Assembly: GCA_022820125.1 (NCBI GenBank)
Contig: JAJEGA010000033.1
Location: 41,779 to 105,778, forward strand
DNA length: 64,000 bases
Direction of reading: 5' to 3'
Origin: Anaerolineae bacterium
Lineage (GTDB): Bacteria > Chloroflexota > Anaerolineae > Aggregatilineales > Phototrophicaceae
Under the pieces are notes generated by a model. The model saw only the letters and a list, made by a program, of their open reading frames with translations. It was not told the DNA's origin and did no database searches. Position 1 is the first letter of the stretch, and each line of letters opens with the position of its first letter. Made by a program: the position numbers and the translations under genes. Of this stretch, positions 41,346-51,179 are shown one piece after another.

Positions 41346-42824
41346 TCAACGACGGATGTAGAAGCGCGGCGGAGGCAAAGCTTCCATGCAGGCGTCGGCA
41401 GGCTGCCGTTGAGGATCGGCGAGAAATGAGAGCGCGATCGACTCCGCGCAAGCTGCATCTGCTTCAAACAGTACGCCATGCCCAGCATCAGGGAAGACAT
41501 AATGCCAACTGTTCGCCAGATACTTCGCCGCCTCTTCGCCCCAGGCCGGCGGTGTTACCGGGTCGTATCTTCCCGACAGCAGCAGCGTCGGAATGTCGCT
41601 TGCTACCGGCTGGTTCTCCATTTCGGCTGCTGGAGGCGCCCCCCAATCCTCGCAATTGGCGAGGTCGCGGATTGCCATATCGACCAGCGGCCGCCGCAAA
41701 ATGCCGGGCAACTCGGCGGCTTGATTAACGATCTCGCCTCGGCTGTTGAACGGCGCCTCTTCCGCGCATAAAACGCTGAGCGCCAAGCCTTCGCTTGAAT
41801 GGTCCATATCTCCGGGCAATGCCGCCCCGATCAGCGCCTGTGATTCGCGCCTTCTGGCTTCCTCAGCCGCGTCAAAATCGGAGTCTCCGCGCGCGTAGGC
41901 ATCAATCTGCGCGGGCAAATAGGGTATGAGTTGCTTGTCATAGAGCCAACCGTAGATTTCGCTTGCAAAGTCGTCGCCGGTTGTTGCGATCGGGTGATCC
42001 ATATCCGTCTTCTGTATGTCGACAGGCTCGTGATTCATCCGCCTGAGCGCTGAATAAAACGACTCGCGAAGATTCGGGTATGCCCGATTGCAGTCCGCGT
42101 CAGCGCTACAGTCCGCAAACAATGCTGTTATCGCCCGATAGCCATTTGGCGCATGCGCTTCCAATCGCTTGACGTGCAGTGGCAATACGCCGTCCAGTAT
42201 CAGCGCGCGGACTCGCAGCGGGTAATCACGCGCCAGCGTCAATGCGAGCCGCGAACCATAGGATTCGCCGTAGATATTGGCTTCGTCGATATTCAGCGCG
42301 GCAAGCAAATCATGAATATCGTTGGCGCTGTTCGCGCTGTTGTACGCGCGCAAGCCGACCCCTTCGACGACGAGACGCAAATAACAATCCCGAATCCAGC
42401 CCGCTTTGGAGTCGCGCTTTGGGTCGTCGGCTTCGGGGCAGTTCAGCGACGGACGAGAGAAACCCGCGCCCCGCTGATCAATCGCAAGGACTTCGTAACG
42501 CCGATGCGCTTGCGATTCCAGAACGGCTGGAATGCGCGCCGCCGCCGGAAAACCAGGTCCGCCCGTTAGAAAGACGAGTGGCGCATTGCTTGCCGGCTGG
42601 CTCGCGGCAATCCTGAAGACGAATAGCTCAACCAGACGATCATCAACTCCAGCCTGTCGATCTTCGGGCACGATCAGGTAGCCGCAGCTGATTTCGGCGG
42701 CTCTCTCTTTCGCTAGTCGCTGCGCGAATAAGGGACAGTCACTCGTTTCAAATCGCGCCGTGAAACCCTGCGCCGCCGCAGTTATGGAGAATAATAGGAG
42801 GGTGAAGCCAAGCGCGCGTCTCAT
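41346..42824 (-). CDS. Secreted alpha/beta hydrolase (peptidase S33, tripeptidyl-aminopeptidase-like)
   Basis: A 492-residue exported hydrolase. Residues 1-18 form a signal peptide (ALGFTLLLFSITAAAQG). The oxyanion region APLVFLTGGPGFPA, the RGAGFSRPSLNCPE block and the nucleophile elbow IYGESYGSRLAL identify the S33/TAP-like group. The acid and base lie in SGRYDPVTPPAWGEEA and DAGHGVLF, so the triad is intact. It probably trims peptides outside the membrane. Its position is odd: it lies six bases after map and before rpmJ, where infA is expected. No sign of a mobile element or composition shift was noted by eye. Confidence 0.85.
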   Translation of the reverse strand: MRRALGFTLLLFSITAAAQGFTARFETSDCPLFAQRLAKERAAEISCGYLIVPEDRQAGVDDRLVELFVFRIAASQPASNAPLVFLTGGPGFPAAARIPAVLESQAHRRYEVLAIDQRGAGFSRPSLNCPEADDPKRDSKAGWIRDCYLRLVVEGVGLRAYNSANSANDIHDLLAALNIDEANIYGESYGSRLALTLARDYPLRVRALILDGVLPLHVKRLEAHAPNGYRAITALFADCSADADCNRAYPNLRESFYSALRRMNHEPVDIQKTDMDHPIATTGDDFASEIYGWLYDKQLIPYLPAQIDAYARGDSDFDAAEEARRRESQALIGAALPGDMDHSSEGLALSVLCAEEAPFNSRGEIVNQAAELPGILRRPLVDMAIRDLANCEDWGAPPAAEMENQPVASDIPTLLLSGRYDPVTPPAWGEEAAKYLANSWHYVFPDAGHGVLFEADAACAESIALSFLADPQRQPADACMEALPPPRFYIRR

Positions 42825-42830
42825 CGTGGC

Positions 42831-43616
42831 TTAGGGCAGCGTCAAGATACGCGGTCCCTCTTCCATTATCGCGACGGTATGCTCAAAGTGCGCTGTCAGC
42901 GAGCCATCTTTTGTGACCACGGTCCAGCCGTCGTCCAGCTCCACCAGGTCAGACCGCCCGGCGATCAACATCGGTTCGATGGCGTAGGTCATGCCCACTT
43001 TTAAGTCGTAATCTTGCCACTGATGTTTGCTGAGTTTGCTGTGCCACCAGTTGGGCACTTGCGGCTCTTCGTGCATCGCTTTGCCGACGCCGTGCCCCGT
43101 GTACTCGCGCGCCACGCTGTAACCCAGCCGCCCCGCGCACTTCGACGTCGCCTTGGCGACATCGCTGATTTTGTTGCCAAGAATCGATGCCTGAATCGCG
43201 GCTTCCAGGGCGGCTTCGGTCGCGTTTAACAGGCGCATGGCTGAGCGCGAAATCTCGCCGACCGGATGGGTATAGGCGGCGTCGCCAACGTAGCCGCGAT
43301 AAAAGCAGGCGACATCAATGCCGATGACATCGCCCTCCAGCAGCGCGCGTTTTTCCGATGGGATGCCGTGCACCAATTCGTTGTTGACCGACGCGGTGAT
43401 CGTGGCGGGAAAAGGCGGATGATCGCCCGGCGCATAACCGAGAAAGCAGGGCTCGGCGCCGTGGTCGCGCAGCACGGTCAGCGCAATCGTGTCCAGCTGC
43501 TTGGTCGTCACCCCGGGTTCAATGGCGCGCCGCATCTCCTCATGGGCGATTGCCACGATGCGCCCGGCCTCGCGCATGATTTCCAGTTCTTCCGCTGTCT
43601 TAAGTACCGGCGCCAT
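42831..43616 (-). CDS. map: Methionine aminopeptidase, type I
   Basis: A 261-residue metalloenzyme that removes the initiator Met from nascent proteins. The five metal ligands can be found: Asp in IGIDVACFYRGYVGDAA (two), His in YTGHGVGKAMHEEP, Glu in TYAIEPMLIAG and Glu in FEHTVAIMEEGP. It has the compact type I form. Start taken as ATG 43616, six bases after AGGCGG; another ATG two codons upstream abuts that site. It belongs to the usual secY-adk-map series. Confidence 0.95.
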   Translation of the reverse strand: MAPVLKTAEELEIMREAGRIVAIAHEEMRRAIEPGVTTKQLDTIALTVLRDHGAEPCFLGYAPGDHPPFPATITASVNNELVHGIPSEKRALLEGDVIGIDVACFYRGYVGDAAYTHPVGEISRSAMRLLNATEAALEAAIQASILGNKISDVAKATSKCAGRLGYSVAREYTGHGVGKAMHEEPQVPNWWHSKLSKHQWQDYDLKVGMTYAIEPMLIAGRSDLVELDDGWTVVTKDGSLTAHFEHTVAIMEEGPRILTLP

Positions 43617-43646
43617 AAGCATCCGCCTGGAGTAACGACGAAGGTC

Positions 43647-44348
43647 TCAATTCGTTTCCAGCGCGCGCTGTATATCAGCCCAAACGGCTTCAATGCTCTG
43701 GTCCGCATTGATCTTGCGCAGCTTGCCTTGCGCTTCAAAATAAGTGATGAGTGGCTGAGTCGTCTCCAGAAAGGTGTCAATCCGTTTGATGATCGCGTCG
43801 GCGCTGGCGTCATCCGGGCGCCGCCTGAGGTTCTCGTCGCTGGCGCTCAGCCTTGCGTCCAGGCGCGGGGGGAACGCACTGTCGTCAGACGCAACCCAGT
43901 TGAAGTCGACGCCAGCATCGTTGTAATAATAATTGTAGCTTTTGCCTTCATCGCTTGATACACGCCCGAAGGCGCGTTTGAAGGCGACATAGAGATCAAG
44001 TTCCAGCAGCAGCACCGCATTGACGCGCGCGCCTTTCTCTTGCAGATGCCGCTCAAGGAATGCCGCTTGTATCTGATTGCGCGGGTAGCCATCGAAGATT
44101 ACGCCCTTTTTTGCGTCCGGCTGCGCCAAGCGGTCGACCACGATTGCGTTCGTTGTGTCGTCATCCACCAGGCGGCCCGATGCCATAATGGCTTGCACCT
44201 TTCGCGCCAGCTCATCGTTGCGCGTTCGCATCGCCCGAAAGAGATCGCCGGTTGATACCTGCGGGATGCCGAAACGCGCTTCAATCAGCTTGGCCTGCAA
44301 ACCCTTGCCGGCGCCCTGCACCCCCATCAATACGACGTACAAGCTCAT
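43647..44348 (-). CDS. adk: Adenylate kinase-like nucleoside monophosphate kinase, divergent
   Basis: 233 residues in the normal place for adk between secY and map. It interconverts AMP + ATP and 2 ADP if it behaves as its family. The NMP-binding part is typical (FGIPQVSTGDLFRAM; IFDGYPRNQIQA). Two parts are not. The P-loop reads GVQGAGKGLQ instead of GxPGAGKGTQ, with Gln for Pro and Leu for Thr. The LID region after KRAFGRVSSD is rebuilt as an aromatic, acidic stretch of about 45 residues with no zinc Cys. The rest of the LID Arg network is only partly there (NLRRRPDD). It may still be the only Adk, or one with changed kinetics. Confidence 0.85.
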   Translation of the reverse strand: MSLYVVLMGVQGAGKGLQAKLIEARFGIPQVSTGDLFRAMRTRNDELARKVQAIMASGRLVDDDTTNAIVVDRLAQPDAKKGVIFDGYPRNQIQAAFLERHLQEKGARVNAVLLLELDLYVAFKRAFGRVSSDEGKSYNYYYNDAGVDFNWVASDDSAFPPRLDARLSASDENLRRRPDDASADAIIKRIDTFLETTQPLITYFEAQGKLRKINADQSIEAVWADIQRALETN

Positions 44349-44481
44349 CGCAGAAACCCCCGTAAATCCGGTCGCCCCCTGGCGCCTGACCCGAAGATGA
44401 GGAAACGGCGCCCGGCAAAAATAAAGCCGAGATCCATCAAGTGAAGTTCTCGGCTGATTCGAAACGGTTGACGCGTCAGAA

Positions 44482-45828
44482 CTAGCGCATGAATCCTTCG
44501 TAATTCCGCATCACCAACTGCGCTTCCAATTGACGCATGGTATCAATGACGACGCCGACGACGATGATCAAGCCGGAGCCTGAGATGACCAAGCCGGCGT
44601 TGATGACCGCGCCCGAGGTCGACGCTTCCAGGGGGAAGATGATGCGGTTCACCAGGTCAACCATCCCGGGGATGATCGCGATCACGCCCAGGAAGAATGC
44701 GCCAACGAAGGTGATGCGGCGCGTCGTGCTCTTGATGTAATCCTCAGTGCGCTTGCCCGGGCGGATGCCGGGGATGAATCCGCCGTTGCGCTGCAGCGTC
44801 TCCGCCAGGTTTTGATTGCCCACCATCACTTCAGCATAGAAGAAGGTGAAGCCGACGGTCATCAGGAAAAACGTGCCCCAATAGAGCAAGCCTTGCTGGT
44901 TGCCAAAGGTGGTCTGGATCGTATTGCCGACGGCGCCCGGCGGGAACAAACTGGCGATGATGGCGGGAAAGGTGATGATGGACTGCGCGAAGATGAGCGG
45001 GATCATGCCGACCGGATTGACGCGCAGCGGGATGAAGCTGTCCTGCTGGGCGAACTGCCGATTGCCGCGCACTCGCCGCCCGTATTGGACCGGAATGCGC
45101 CGCACGCCCTCTTGAATCACGACCACCGCCAGCACACTCAGCACCGTAATCACAACAAACAACACCAAGTTGTAAATGCTGCGATCGGGCTGCTGCGTCA
45201 GCAAGCGAATCAGATTCTGCGGCGCCTGCGCGACGATGCCGGCGAAAATGATGATCGAGATGCCGTTGCCGATGCCCTGCTCGGTAATCAATTCGCCGAG
45301 CCAGATAGCGAACATGGTGCCCGCCGTCATGGTCGTCAAGACGGAGACGGTCAAGAGCAGGTTGCTGCCCAAGCCGAAGCCAAAGCCGGGGATGATCTCA
45401 GCGCCGGTCCCCGTCGCCAGGTTGAAGATGCTGATTTGACCCAGCGCCTGCAAAACCGCCATGGGAATCGCCACATAGTAGGTATAGCGCTGGATCTTTT
45501 CCTGGCCGCCCGGTTCGCGCTGGATGCGCTCAAGCGCTGGCACAATCGGCACCAGCAACTGAAAGATAATCGATGCCGTGATGTACGGGTAAACGCCGTT
45601 TGCGATCACGCTGAAATTGGCGACCGCGCCGCCGGACAGCAAGTTCATCACCTGGATCAGGTTGCCGGCGCTGCTGCCGCTTTCAAAGACCTGCCGCAAG
45701 ACATTGCGATCGACGCCGACAACGGGAACGTGGGCGGCAAACTGATAAACGATCAGAATGAATACGGTGAAGAGCAGCTTATTACGCACATCCGGCAGGC
45801 GCCATGCGTTTTTTAATGCTTGAATCAT
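44482..45828 (-). CDS. secY: Preprotein translocase subunit SecY
   Basis: A 448-residue, ten-helix protein forming the protein-conducting channel with SecE and SecG. Recognised by KLLFTVFILIVYQFAAHVPV at helix 1, PYITASIIFQLL in helix 2 and the conserved cytoplasmic loops RVNPVGMIPLIFA and GGFIPGIRPGKRTEDYI. The start at ATG 45828 gives normal length. About 130 bases separate it from adk and 140 from rplO; no separate promoter stands out. Confidence 0.97.
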   Translation of the reverse strand: MIQALKNAWRLPDVRNKLLFTVFILIVYQFAAHVPVVGVDRNVLRQVFESGSSAGNLIQVMNLLSGGAVANFSVIANGVYPYITASIIFQLLVPIVPALERIQREPGGQEKIQRYTYYVAIPMAVLQALGQISIFNLATGTGAEIIPGFGFGLGSNLLLTVSVLTTMTAGTMFAIWLGELITEQGIGNGISIIIFAGIVAQAPQNLIRLLTQQPDRSIYNLVLFVVITVLSVLAVVVIQEGVRRIPVQYGRRVRGNRQFAQQDSFIPLRVNPVGMIPLIFAQSIITFPAIIASLFPPGAVGNTIQTTFGNQQGLLYWGTFFLMTVGFTFFYAEVMVGNQNLAETLQRNGGFIPGIRPGKRTEDYIKSTTRRITFVGAFFLGVIAIIPGMVDLVNRIIFPLEASTSGAVINAGLVISGSGLIIVVGVVIDTMRQLEAQLVMRNYEGFMR

Positions 45829-45968
45829 AGAATCTGTACCTCGTCAATCATGAGAAGCGCGGGCGGTCGCCGGCGTTGCCTTGGCAAGCCCCGCCACTAC
45901 CTATACGGTATACGCGCGAGAGCCTTGTAGCGTTCTGCTGAGAACGACGCGCGCCACCCTAATGCTGC

Positions 45969-46496
45969 TCAGTCGGCATCGCCGTATAGGCGTTCCATAT
46001 CCGCTTTGCGCAGCCGCTTGACGGTCGCGCGAGCGCCGGTTACTTTGAGCGCATGCGCGTTTACGCTGCCGCCGGCGCCTTCGATTTTCTGCGCCGCGCT
46101 CTTGGAAAACTTGTTGGCATGCACGTCCAGTTTCTTGCTCAAGTCGCCGCGGCCCAGCACTTTGATCGGCTCATCGGCTTTCCGCACCAAGCCCGCTGCG
46201 AGCAAGGAAGCGCCATTGACCAGGGCGCCATCCTCAAAGCGCGCTTCAAGCATATCAACATTCACTTCCTGATAGCGTATGGCGAAGATATTGGTGAAGC
46301 CGCGCTTGAAGGGCAAACGCCGCACCAGAGGCAACTGCCCGCCCTCGAAATAGGGACCTTTGCCGCCGCCGCTGCGAGCGCCCTGGCCCTTGTGGCCGCG
46401 CCCGGCGGTCTTGCCTTGGCCCGCCGAGATGCCGCGGCCAACGCGCTTCCGCCGGCGCTTTGAACCCGGATCGGGCTTCAAGTCATGCAGTTTCAT
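45969..46496 (-). CDS. rplO: 50S ribosomal protein L15
   Basis: 175 residues, some 25-30 longer than E. coli L15, with the extra part at the C-terminus ([19 protein letters not shown]). The glycine-rich N-terminal region [20 protein letters not shown] is typical. It follows rpmD by five bases. Confidence 0.96.
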   Translation of the reverse strand: MKLHDLKPDPGSKRRRKRVGRGISAGQGKTAGRGHKGQGARSGGGKGPYFEGGQLPLVRRLPFKRGFTNIFAIRYQEVNVDMLEARFEDGALVNGASLLAAGLVRKADEPIKVLGRGDLSKKLDVHANKFSKSAAQKIEGAGGSVNAHALKVTGARATVKRLRKADMERLYGDAD

Positions 46497-46501
46497 GTTC
46501 T

Positions 46502-46696
46502 TTAGACCTCTTCGACTTTCACCAGATGGCTGACCTTGGCGATCATGCCACGAACCTGAGGCGCGTCGCCGATCAGCACGCTCTGGCGCATCCGGCGCAA
46601 TCCGAGCGACTTCACCGTCGCCTTCTGTTTATGGTTATAGCCGATCGGGCTTTTGACCAGCGTGACCTTTAGCATCCCGCCGCCGCGCTCAGACAT
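46502..46696 (-). CDS. rpmD: 50S ribosomal protein L30
   Basis: 64 residues from ATG 46696 or 57 from ATG 46675. The first start has GGAG nine bases before it and overlaps the rpsE stop, so I prefer it, though it adds SERGGG before the family's usual beginning. The core [20 protein letters not shown] and [11 protein letters not shown]-type region are standard. Confidence 0.92.
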   Translation of the reverse strand: MSERGGGMLKVTLVKSPIGYNHKQKATVKSLGLRRMRQSVLIGDAPQVRGMIAKVSHLVKVEEV

Positions 46697-47258
46697 TGTC
46701 GGCGCTCCGTTCCGTTCGACGCTCCCAGAATGGCGCCACCTCATGAACCTGCTTGCCGCGCATTTCCGCCAGTTGCTCGGCGCTGCGGAGCTGCTTCAAG
46801 GCGTCCAGCGTCGCTATCGTTACGTTAAGCAGGTTGGCGCTGCCCTGACTCTTGGTGAGGATGTTGCGTACGCCAACAACTTCCAATACGGCGCGAACGC
46901 CGCCGCCAGCGATGACGCCGGTCCCGGGCGCCGCCGGTTTCAGCAGCACGCGCGCGCCGCCATGCCGACCGGTTACGGTGTAGGGGATGGTCGTGCCCGA
47001 GAGCGCCACGCCCATGATGTTGCGCCGCGCTCGCTCGGCCGCCTTGCGGATGCTATCCGGCACCGCGCGCGCCTTGCCGATGCCAATTCCCACATTGCCG
47101 CGGCCGTCTCCCACTACCACAACAGTACGAAAGGCGAATCGGCGTCCGCCCTTGATCACTTTGGCGACGCGGCGTATATCGACGACACGCTCGTCAAATT
47201 CATCGCGCTCTTCTTGATTCCGGCGCGAATCCCGCCTTCTTCGTTCAGACATACTCAA
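46689..47258 (-). CDS. rpsE: 30S ribosomal protein S5
   Basis: 189 residues. The double-stranded RNA-binding part carries [20 protein letters not shown] and [20 protein letters not shown]; the C-terminal domain holds [19 protein letters not shown]. It is slightly longer than E. coli S5 owing to an Arg-rich N-terminus ([13 protein letters not shown]). The stop is overlapped by the rpmD start. Confidence 0.97.
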   Translation of the reverse strand: MSMSERRRRDSRRNQEERDEFDERVVDIRRVAKVIKGGRRFAFRTVVVVGDGRGNVGIGIGKARAVPDSIRKAAERARRNIMGVALSGTTIPYTVTGRHGGARVLLKPAAPGTGVIAGGGVRAVLEVVGVRNILTKSQGSANLLNVTIATLDALKQLRSAEQLAEMRGKQVHEVAPFWERRTERSADNV

Positions 47259-47267
47259 TCTCCAGCC

Positions 47268-47642
47268 TTATAATTGCAGACCCGCTTCGCGCGCGCCTTC
47301 AGCCACAGCCGCGACCCGCCCGGTGAACATAAATCCGCCGCGATCAAATACAACCGTGTTGATGCCAGCGTCTTTCGCGCGCGCGGCAACCGTCTGCCCC
47401 ACGAGTTTCGCCGCCTCAACCTTTTTCATGTCGGCCATTTGCGGCGCCAACTCTCGATCGATTGTCGAGCAAGACACCAACGTACGCCCCTGTACATCGT
47501 CAATCACCTGCACAAACACGTGGCGGTTGCTGCGATAAACATTCAACCGCGGGCGCGCCGCCGTGCCAGCAATCTTCTTGCGCACACGCCGATGCCGACG
47601 TTTGCGCGCTAGATATTTCCTCCGACCAGTGATATCCGCCAT
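47268..47642 (-). CDS. rplR: 50S ribosomal protein L18
   Basis: 124 residues. Begins [20 protein letters not shown] and has [20 protein letters not shown] and [20 protein letters not shown]; it binds 5S rRNA. Start chosen at ATG 47642 behind AGAGGAAG; a longer frame begins 11 codons upstream without family likeness. Confidence 0.96.
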   Translation of the reverse strand: MADITGRRKYLARKRRHRRVRKKIAGTAARPRLNVYRSNRHVFVQVIDDVQGRTLVSCSTIDRELAPQMADMKKVEAAKLVGQTVAARAKDAGINTVVFDRGGFMFTGRVAAVAEGAREAGLQL

Positions 47643-47692
47643 CTTCTTTCTTCCTCTGCCAAGTCGATCCCGCAAGGGGAAGGACCATTTAA

Positions 47693-48241
47693 CTAGCGCT
47701 TGCCGGCTTTACCGGCTTTGCGGCGTACATACTCGCCCAGGTAGCGCACCCCTTTGCCCTTATACGGCTCCGGCGGACGCCAACCACGGATATCAGCCGC
47801 CACCTGCCCGACTACTTGCTTGTCAATGCCGTCTACATGGATGATCGTCCCGCGCGAATCTTTCGGCACCTCGAAGGCGATATCGGCCGGCGGTTCGATT
47901 ATCACTTCATGCGAATGCCCCAACCGGAGCTGCAAGTTCTTGCCCTGCAACGAGGCTTGATAGCCCACGCCCTGGATTTCCAGCGTCTTGCGGAAGCCCT
48001 CGGATACGCCGATCACCATATTGGACAAGAGCGAGCGCGTTAAGCCATGAAGCGCTTTGTGGTGCCTCAGGTCCGTTGGGCGCTCCACGATGACTGCACC
48101 GTTATCCTGTCGAATGGTCAATTCCGGATTGAAGTCCTGCGACATTTCGCCTTTTGGACCCTTCACCGTCACCGTATTGCGGTCAATGGCGACCGATACT
48201 TTGTCCGGCAGCGCGACAGGCTGTTTCCCTACGCGTGACAT
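47693..48241 (-). CDS. rplF: 50S ribosomal protein L6
   Basis: 182 residues, standard length. Starts [20 protein letters not shown] and ends with the conserved [20 protein letters not shown]. It has the two tandem L6 folds. ATG 48241 has AGGGAAAGAG in front. Confidence 0.97.
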   Translation of the reverse strand: MSRVGKQPVALPDKVSVAIDRNTVTVKGPKGEMSQDFNPELTIRQDNGAVIVERPTDLRHHKALHGLTRSLLSNMVIGVSEGFRKTLEIQGVGYQASLQGKNLQLRLGHSHEVIIEPPADIAFEVPKDSRGTIIHVDGIDKQVVGQVAADIRGWRPPEPYKGKGVRYLGEYVRRKAGKAGKR

Positions 48242-48257
48242 GCTCTTTCCCTTTCCG

Positions 48258-48671
48258 TCACCAGACGTAACAGAGGACTTCGCCACCGACGCCATCGCGG
48301 CGCGCTTGCTGCGCGGTCATGACACCCTTGGGGGTGGTTACGATCGCAATGCCGGTGCCGCTCAAGACAATTGGCAGCTCTCTCCGTTTGCGATAGACGC
48401 GGCGGCCCGGCTTGCTAATGCGCTTGAGCTGCGTGATGACCGGACGCCGATCGCGCCGGGCGCCGAAATACTTCAGCTGGACCTTGATCAAAGGAACCGG
48501 GCTTTCGTCGCCGAGCGAATAATCCTCGATATAGCCCTCTTCCTTGAGGATGCGGGCGATTTCAATTTTGATCGTGCTCTTGGGCACGGGAACTTCGGTC
48601 ATGCCCCTTGTTAGCGCATTGCGTATGCGCGTCAACATATCGGCAATTGGATCGTTTGTCACATTAGACAC
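48258..48671 (-). CDS. rpsH: 30S ribosomal protein S8
   Basis: 137 residues. Starts at GTG 48671, eight bases after GGAGG. NDPIADMLTRIRNAL and the C-terminal GTGIAIVTTPKGVMTAQQAR mark the family. In E. coli S8 represses the spc operon by binding its mRNA; no such site was identified here. Confidence 0.97.
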   Translation of the reverse strand: MSNVTNDPIADMLTRIRNALTRGMTEVPVPKSTIKIEIARILKEEGYIEDYSLGDESPVPLIKVQLKYFGARRDRRPVITQLKRISKPGRRVYRKRRELPIVLSGTGIAIVTTPKGVMTAQQARRDGVGGEVLCYVW

Positions 48672-48683
48672 TGTTGCCGCCTC

Positions 48684-48866
48684 CTACCAGCTCGACTTCA
48701 CAACGCCGGGAATCTCGCCATTGAGCGCCATCTCGCGGAAGCATATCCGGCACAAGCCAAAACGACGGATGTAACCGCGCGGACGCCCGCAAACCTTGCA
48801 GCGATTGCGAACGCGCACCTCGTATTTGCGCCGCTCTTCCCGAAACTGCATGCATTTCTTCGCCAT
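48684..48866 (-). CDS. rpsZ: 30S ribosomal protein S14, zinc-binding type Z
   Basis: 60 residues with four zinc ligands ([20 protein letters not shown]). This is the short zinc form found in Gram-positives, Chloroflexota and Thermus rather than the 100-residue zinc-free form. It lies 12 bases before rpsH. Confidence 0.97.
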   Translation of the reverse strand: MAKKCMQFREERRKYEVRVRNRCKVCGRPRGYIRRFGLCRICFREMALNGEIPGVVKSSW

Positions 48867-48875
48867 AAACTCCCT

Positions 48876-49418
48876 CTAATTTCCCTGGAAGGGCATGCCG
48901 AGCAGCGACAGCAGCCGGCGTCCCTCGTCGTCTGTTTTGGCTGTGGTTACGATTGTTACTTCCATCCCGCGGACCTTATCGATCTTGTCGAAGTCGATTT
49001 CAGGAAAGACAAGCTGCTCTCGCAAGCCGACCGTCAGATTGCCGCGCCCGTCCAGCTTGGCTGATACACCGCGGAAGTCTCGAATGCGGGGCAAGGCAAT
49101 ATTGACCAAGCGGTCATAAAGCGACCACATCCGCTCTTTGCGCAAGGTGACTTTTGCGCCAATCGCCCGACCCTCGCGCAATTTGTACGTCGCAATGCTC
49201 TTCTTGGCTTTCGTGATGACGGGCTGCTGACCGGTGATGACTTTCAAGTCTTCAACCGCGCCATCCAGCGACCGCGGCTCGTCAATCGCTTCGCCAACAC
49301 CGATATTCAGCGTAATCTTGCTGATCGTCGGCACTTGCATCGGATTGGTATAGCCGAATTCCGCCGTCAAAGTCGGCACAACTTCCTCCAAATAGCGGGT
49401 GTACATTCTGTTTTGCAT
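48876..49418 (-). CDS. rplE: 50S ribosomal protein L5
   Basis: 180 residues. [20 protein letters not shown] and LRIRDFRG-type central block ([20 protein letters not shown]) identify it; it binds 5S rRNA and contacts P-site tRNA. ATG 49418 has GAGG seven bases upstream; a GTG four codons earlier is less likely. Confidence 0.97.
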   Translation of the reverse strand: MQNRMYTRYLEEVVPTLTAEFGYTNPMQVPTISKITLNIGVGEAIDEPRSLDGAVEDLKVITGQQPVITKAKKSIATYKLREGRAIGAKVTLRKERMWSLYDRLVNIALPRIRDFRGVSAKLDGRGNLTVGLREQLVFPEIDFDKIDKVRGMEVTIVTTAKTDDEGRRLLSLLGMPFQGN

Positions 49419-49434
49419 ATTTCGCCTCACTCCG

Positions 49435-49761
49435 CTACTCGATTATGCTGCCGCTTTTTTTGCTGTAGCGCACTTTGCGCCCGTCCTCGGTGAAGCGAAA
49501 GCCGACCCGCGTCCGCTCATCGGTGACTGGGCAGACCAGCATCACATTCGACAGGTGCAGCGGCGCTTCAAACTCGATGATCTGCGCCGGGATCTGCTGC
49601 CCGCCCGGCGCCGGACGCGCCTTGCGGTGGCGCTTCAAAATGTTGACCCCGTTTACAATGACGCGGTTCTTTTTCACCAGGACACGAACGACTTCGCCGC
49701 GCAGGCCTTTGTCCTTGCCGGCGATGACTTCAACTATGTCGCCTTGCTGCACTCGCTGCAT
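49435..49761 (-). CDS. rplX: 50S ribosomal protein L24
   Basis: 108 residues with the KOW motif ([20 protein letters not shown]) at the N-terminus and [17 protein letters not shown]. It initiates 50S assembly. It follows rplN by 14 bases. Confidence 0.97.
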   Translation of the reverse strand: MQRVQQGDIVEVIAGKDKGLRGEVVRVLVKKNRVIVNGVNILKRHRKARPAPGGQQIPAQIIEFEAPLHLSNVMLVCPVTDERTRVGFRFTEDGRKVRYSKKSGSIIE

Positions 49762-49775
49762 GTCAGTACCTCTTC

Positions 49776-50147
49776 CTATAAGGTCTCGGGCGCCAGCGAT
49801 ACGATCTTCATAAAACCCTTGTCGCGCAATTCACGCGCCACCGGACCGAAGACCCGCGTCCCGCGAGGGTTCTCAAGATCCTCCGCCAAGACCACCGCCG
49901 CATTGTCGTCAAAGCGAATCGTCGACCCGTCGTTGCGGCGATACTCTTTGTGCGTCCGCACGATGACAGCGCGCACGAGCTCGCCTTTTTTGACGCCGCC
50001 GGACGTAGTCGCCGACTTCACCGTCCCTACTACGATATCGCCGACATAGCCGTACTTCACCTTGGAGCCGCCCAGCACACGTATGACCAGCAATTCCTGG
50101 GCGCCACTGTTGTCGGCTATCTTCAAACGCGATTCCGTTTGAATCAT
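49776..50147 (-). CDS. rplN: 50S ribosomal protein L14
   Basis: 123 residues, the universal length. [20 protein letters not shown] and the C-terminal [18 protein letters not shown] are diagnostic. It opens the spc part of the cluster, 38 bases after rpsQ. Confidence 0.97.
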   Translation of the reverse strand: MIQTESRLKIADNSGAQELLVIRVLGGSKVKYGYVGDIVVGTVKSATTSGGVKKGELVRAVIVRTHKEYRRNDGSTIRFDDNAAVVLAEDLENPRGTRVFGPVARELRDKGFMKIVSLAPETL

Positions 50148-50185
50148 CGCAATCCTTCTCCGTTAATGAAACCGGCAAACCCGGC

Positions 50186-50452
50186 TTAAACCTGCGTCGC
50201 CAGTTCTTCCGCGTCTTCCAATACCGCCTCAACCACCCAGCGCTTGCGCTTGCTGATGGGGCGGCTCTGCACAAGGCGCACCAAGGCGCCAATGCCGACG
50301 CCAGTTTCATCGTGCGCCATCACCTTTTTCGTCGATGTCACCACCTTGTGATACACCGGATGCATCTTGCGGTTTTCGATCGCGACAACGACGGTCTTTT
50401 CCATCTTGTCGCTGACCACGCGCCCAACCAGGCGCTTGCGGTTATTGGGCAT
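50186..50452 (-). CDS. rpsQ: 30S ribosomal protein S17
   Basis: 88 residues with the OB fold: [20 protein letters not shown] and [23 protein letters not shown] 50452 has GGGGGAG before it and overlaps the end of rpmC by 11 bases. Confidence 0.97.
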   Translation of the reverse strand: MPNNRKRLVGRVVSDKMEKTVVVAIENRKMHPVYHKVVTSTKKVMAHDETGVGIGALVRLVQSRPISKRKRWVVEAVLEDAEELATQV

Positions 50453-50669
50453 TTTCTCCCCCTTGAGCCACAAGTTCCGCCGCCAACTCGCGTTCGCGCA
50501 GCGCCGTTTTCAGGCGCGCGATATCACGCCGCGTTTTGCGGAACAGGGTTGTATCCTTCAATTCGCCAGATTCTTTTTGGATGCGAAAGGTGTACATTTC
50601 CACTTTCAAATCTTCAATCTTGTCCAGGATTTCGTCAGTGGACATGGCGCGGATTTCGTCAATGTACAT
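50442..50669 (-). CDS. rpmC: 50S ribosomal protein L29
   Basis: 75 residues, two helices in a hairpin. [20 protein letters not shown] and [17 protein letters not shown] are typical. It is abutted to rplP, whose stop shares its first base, and overlaps rpsQ downstream. Confidence 0.96.
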   Translation of the reverse strand: MYIDEIRAMSTDEILDKIEDLKVEMYTFRIQKESGELKDTTLFRKTRRDIARLKTALRERELAAELVAQGGENAQ

Positions 50670-51103
50670 CAGTTGACCTCCCGTCCAGAGATTGGATCGA
50701 AGCGCTTGACGAACTTGGTCTTGATCGGCAGTTTATGCGACGCCAGACGCAGGGCTTCGCGCGCGTCGTCTTCGGGCACGCCGCTCATTTCAAAGAGGAT
50801 GCGCCCCGGCTTGACGACGCAAACCCATTTTTCAACCGAGCCCTTGCCTTTGCCCATGCGGGTTTCGGCCGCCTTCTGCGTCACTGGCTTATCGGGGAAA
50901 ATGCGAATCCAAACTTTGCCGCGCCGGCGGATATAGCGCACCATTGCCCGGCGGCAGGCTTCAATCTGCCGGCTGGTAACCCAGCTTGGCTCCAGCGCTT
51001 GCAAGCCGTAATCGCCGAATTGCACCACGGCGCCGCGGCGCGCCTTGCCCCGCATCCGTCCGCGCATCTGCTTGTTATATTTTCGCCGTTTCGGCATTAA
51101 CAT
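50669..51103 (-). CDS. rplP: 50S ribosomal protein L16
   Basis: 144 residues. [20 protein letters not shown] at the start and [24 protein letters not shown] core ([20 protein letters not shown]) are standard. AGGAG lies nine bases from ATG 51103. It contacts the A-site tRNA elbow. Confidence 0.97.
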   Translation of the reverse strand: MLMPKRRKYNKQMRGRMRGKARRGAVVQFGDYGLQALEPSWVTSRQIEACRRAMVRYIRRRGKVWIRIFPDKPVTQKAAETRMGKGKGSVEKWVCVVKPGRILFEMSGVPEDDAREALRLASHKLPIKTKFVKRFDPISGREVN

Positions 51104-51179
51104 GGCTCTCGCTCCTACAGTCGCCGCGCCAACATTGGGCTTGCCGCCGGCTCACTCTTACAGGCACCCGATAATCTTC

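Noticed and set aside
44812..45816. 334-codon plus-strand frame opposite secY
   Set aside because: His/Asp/Arg-rich shadow of secY with no ribosome site and no recognisable domain.
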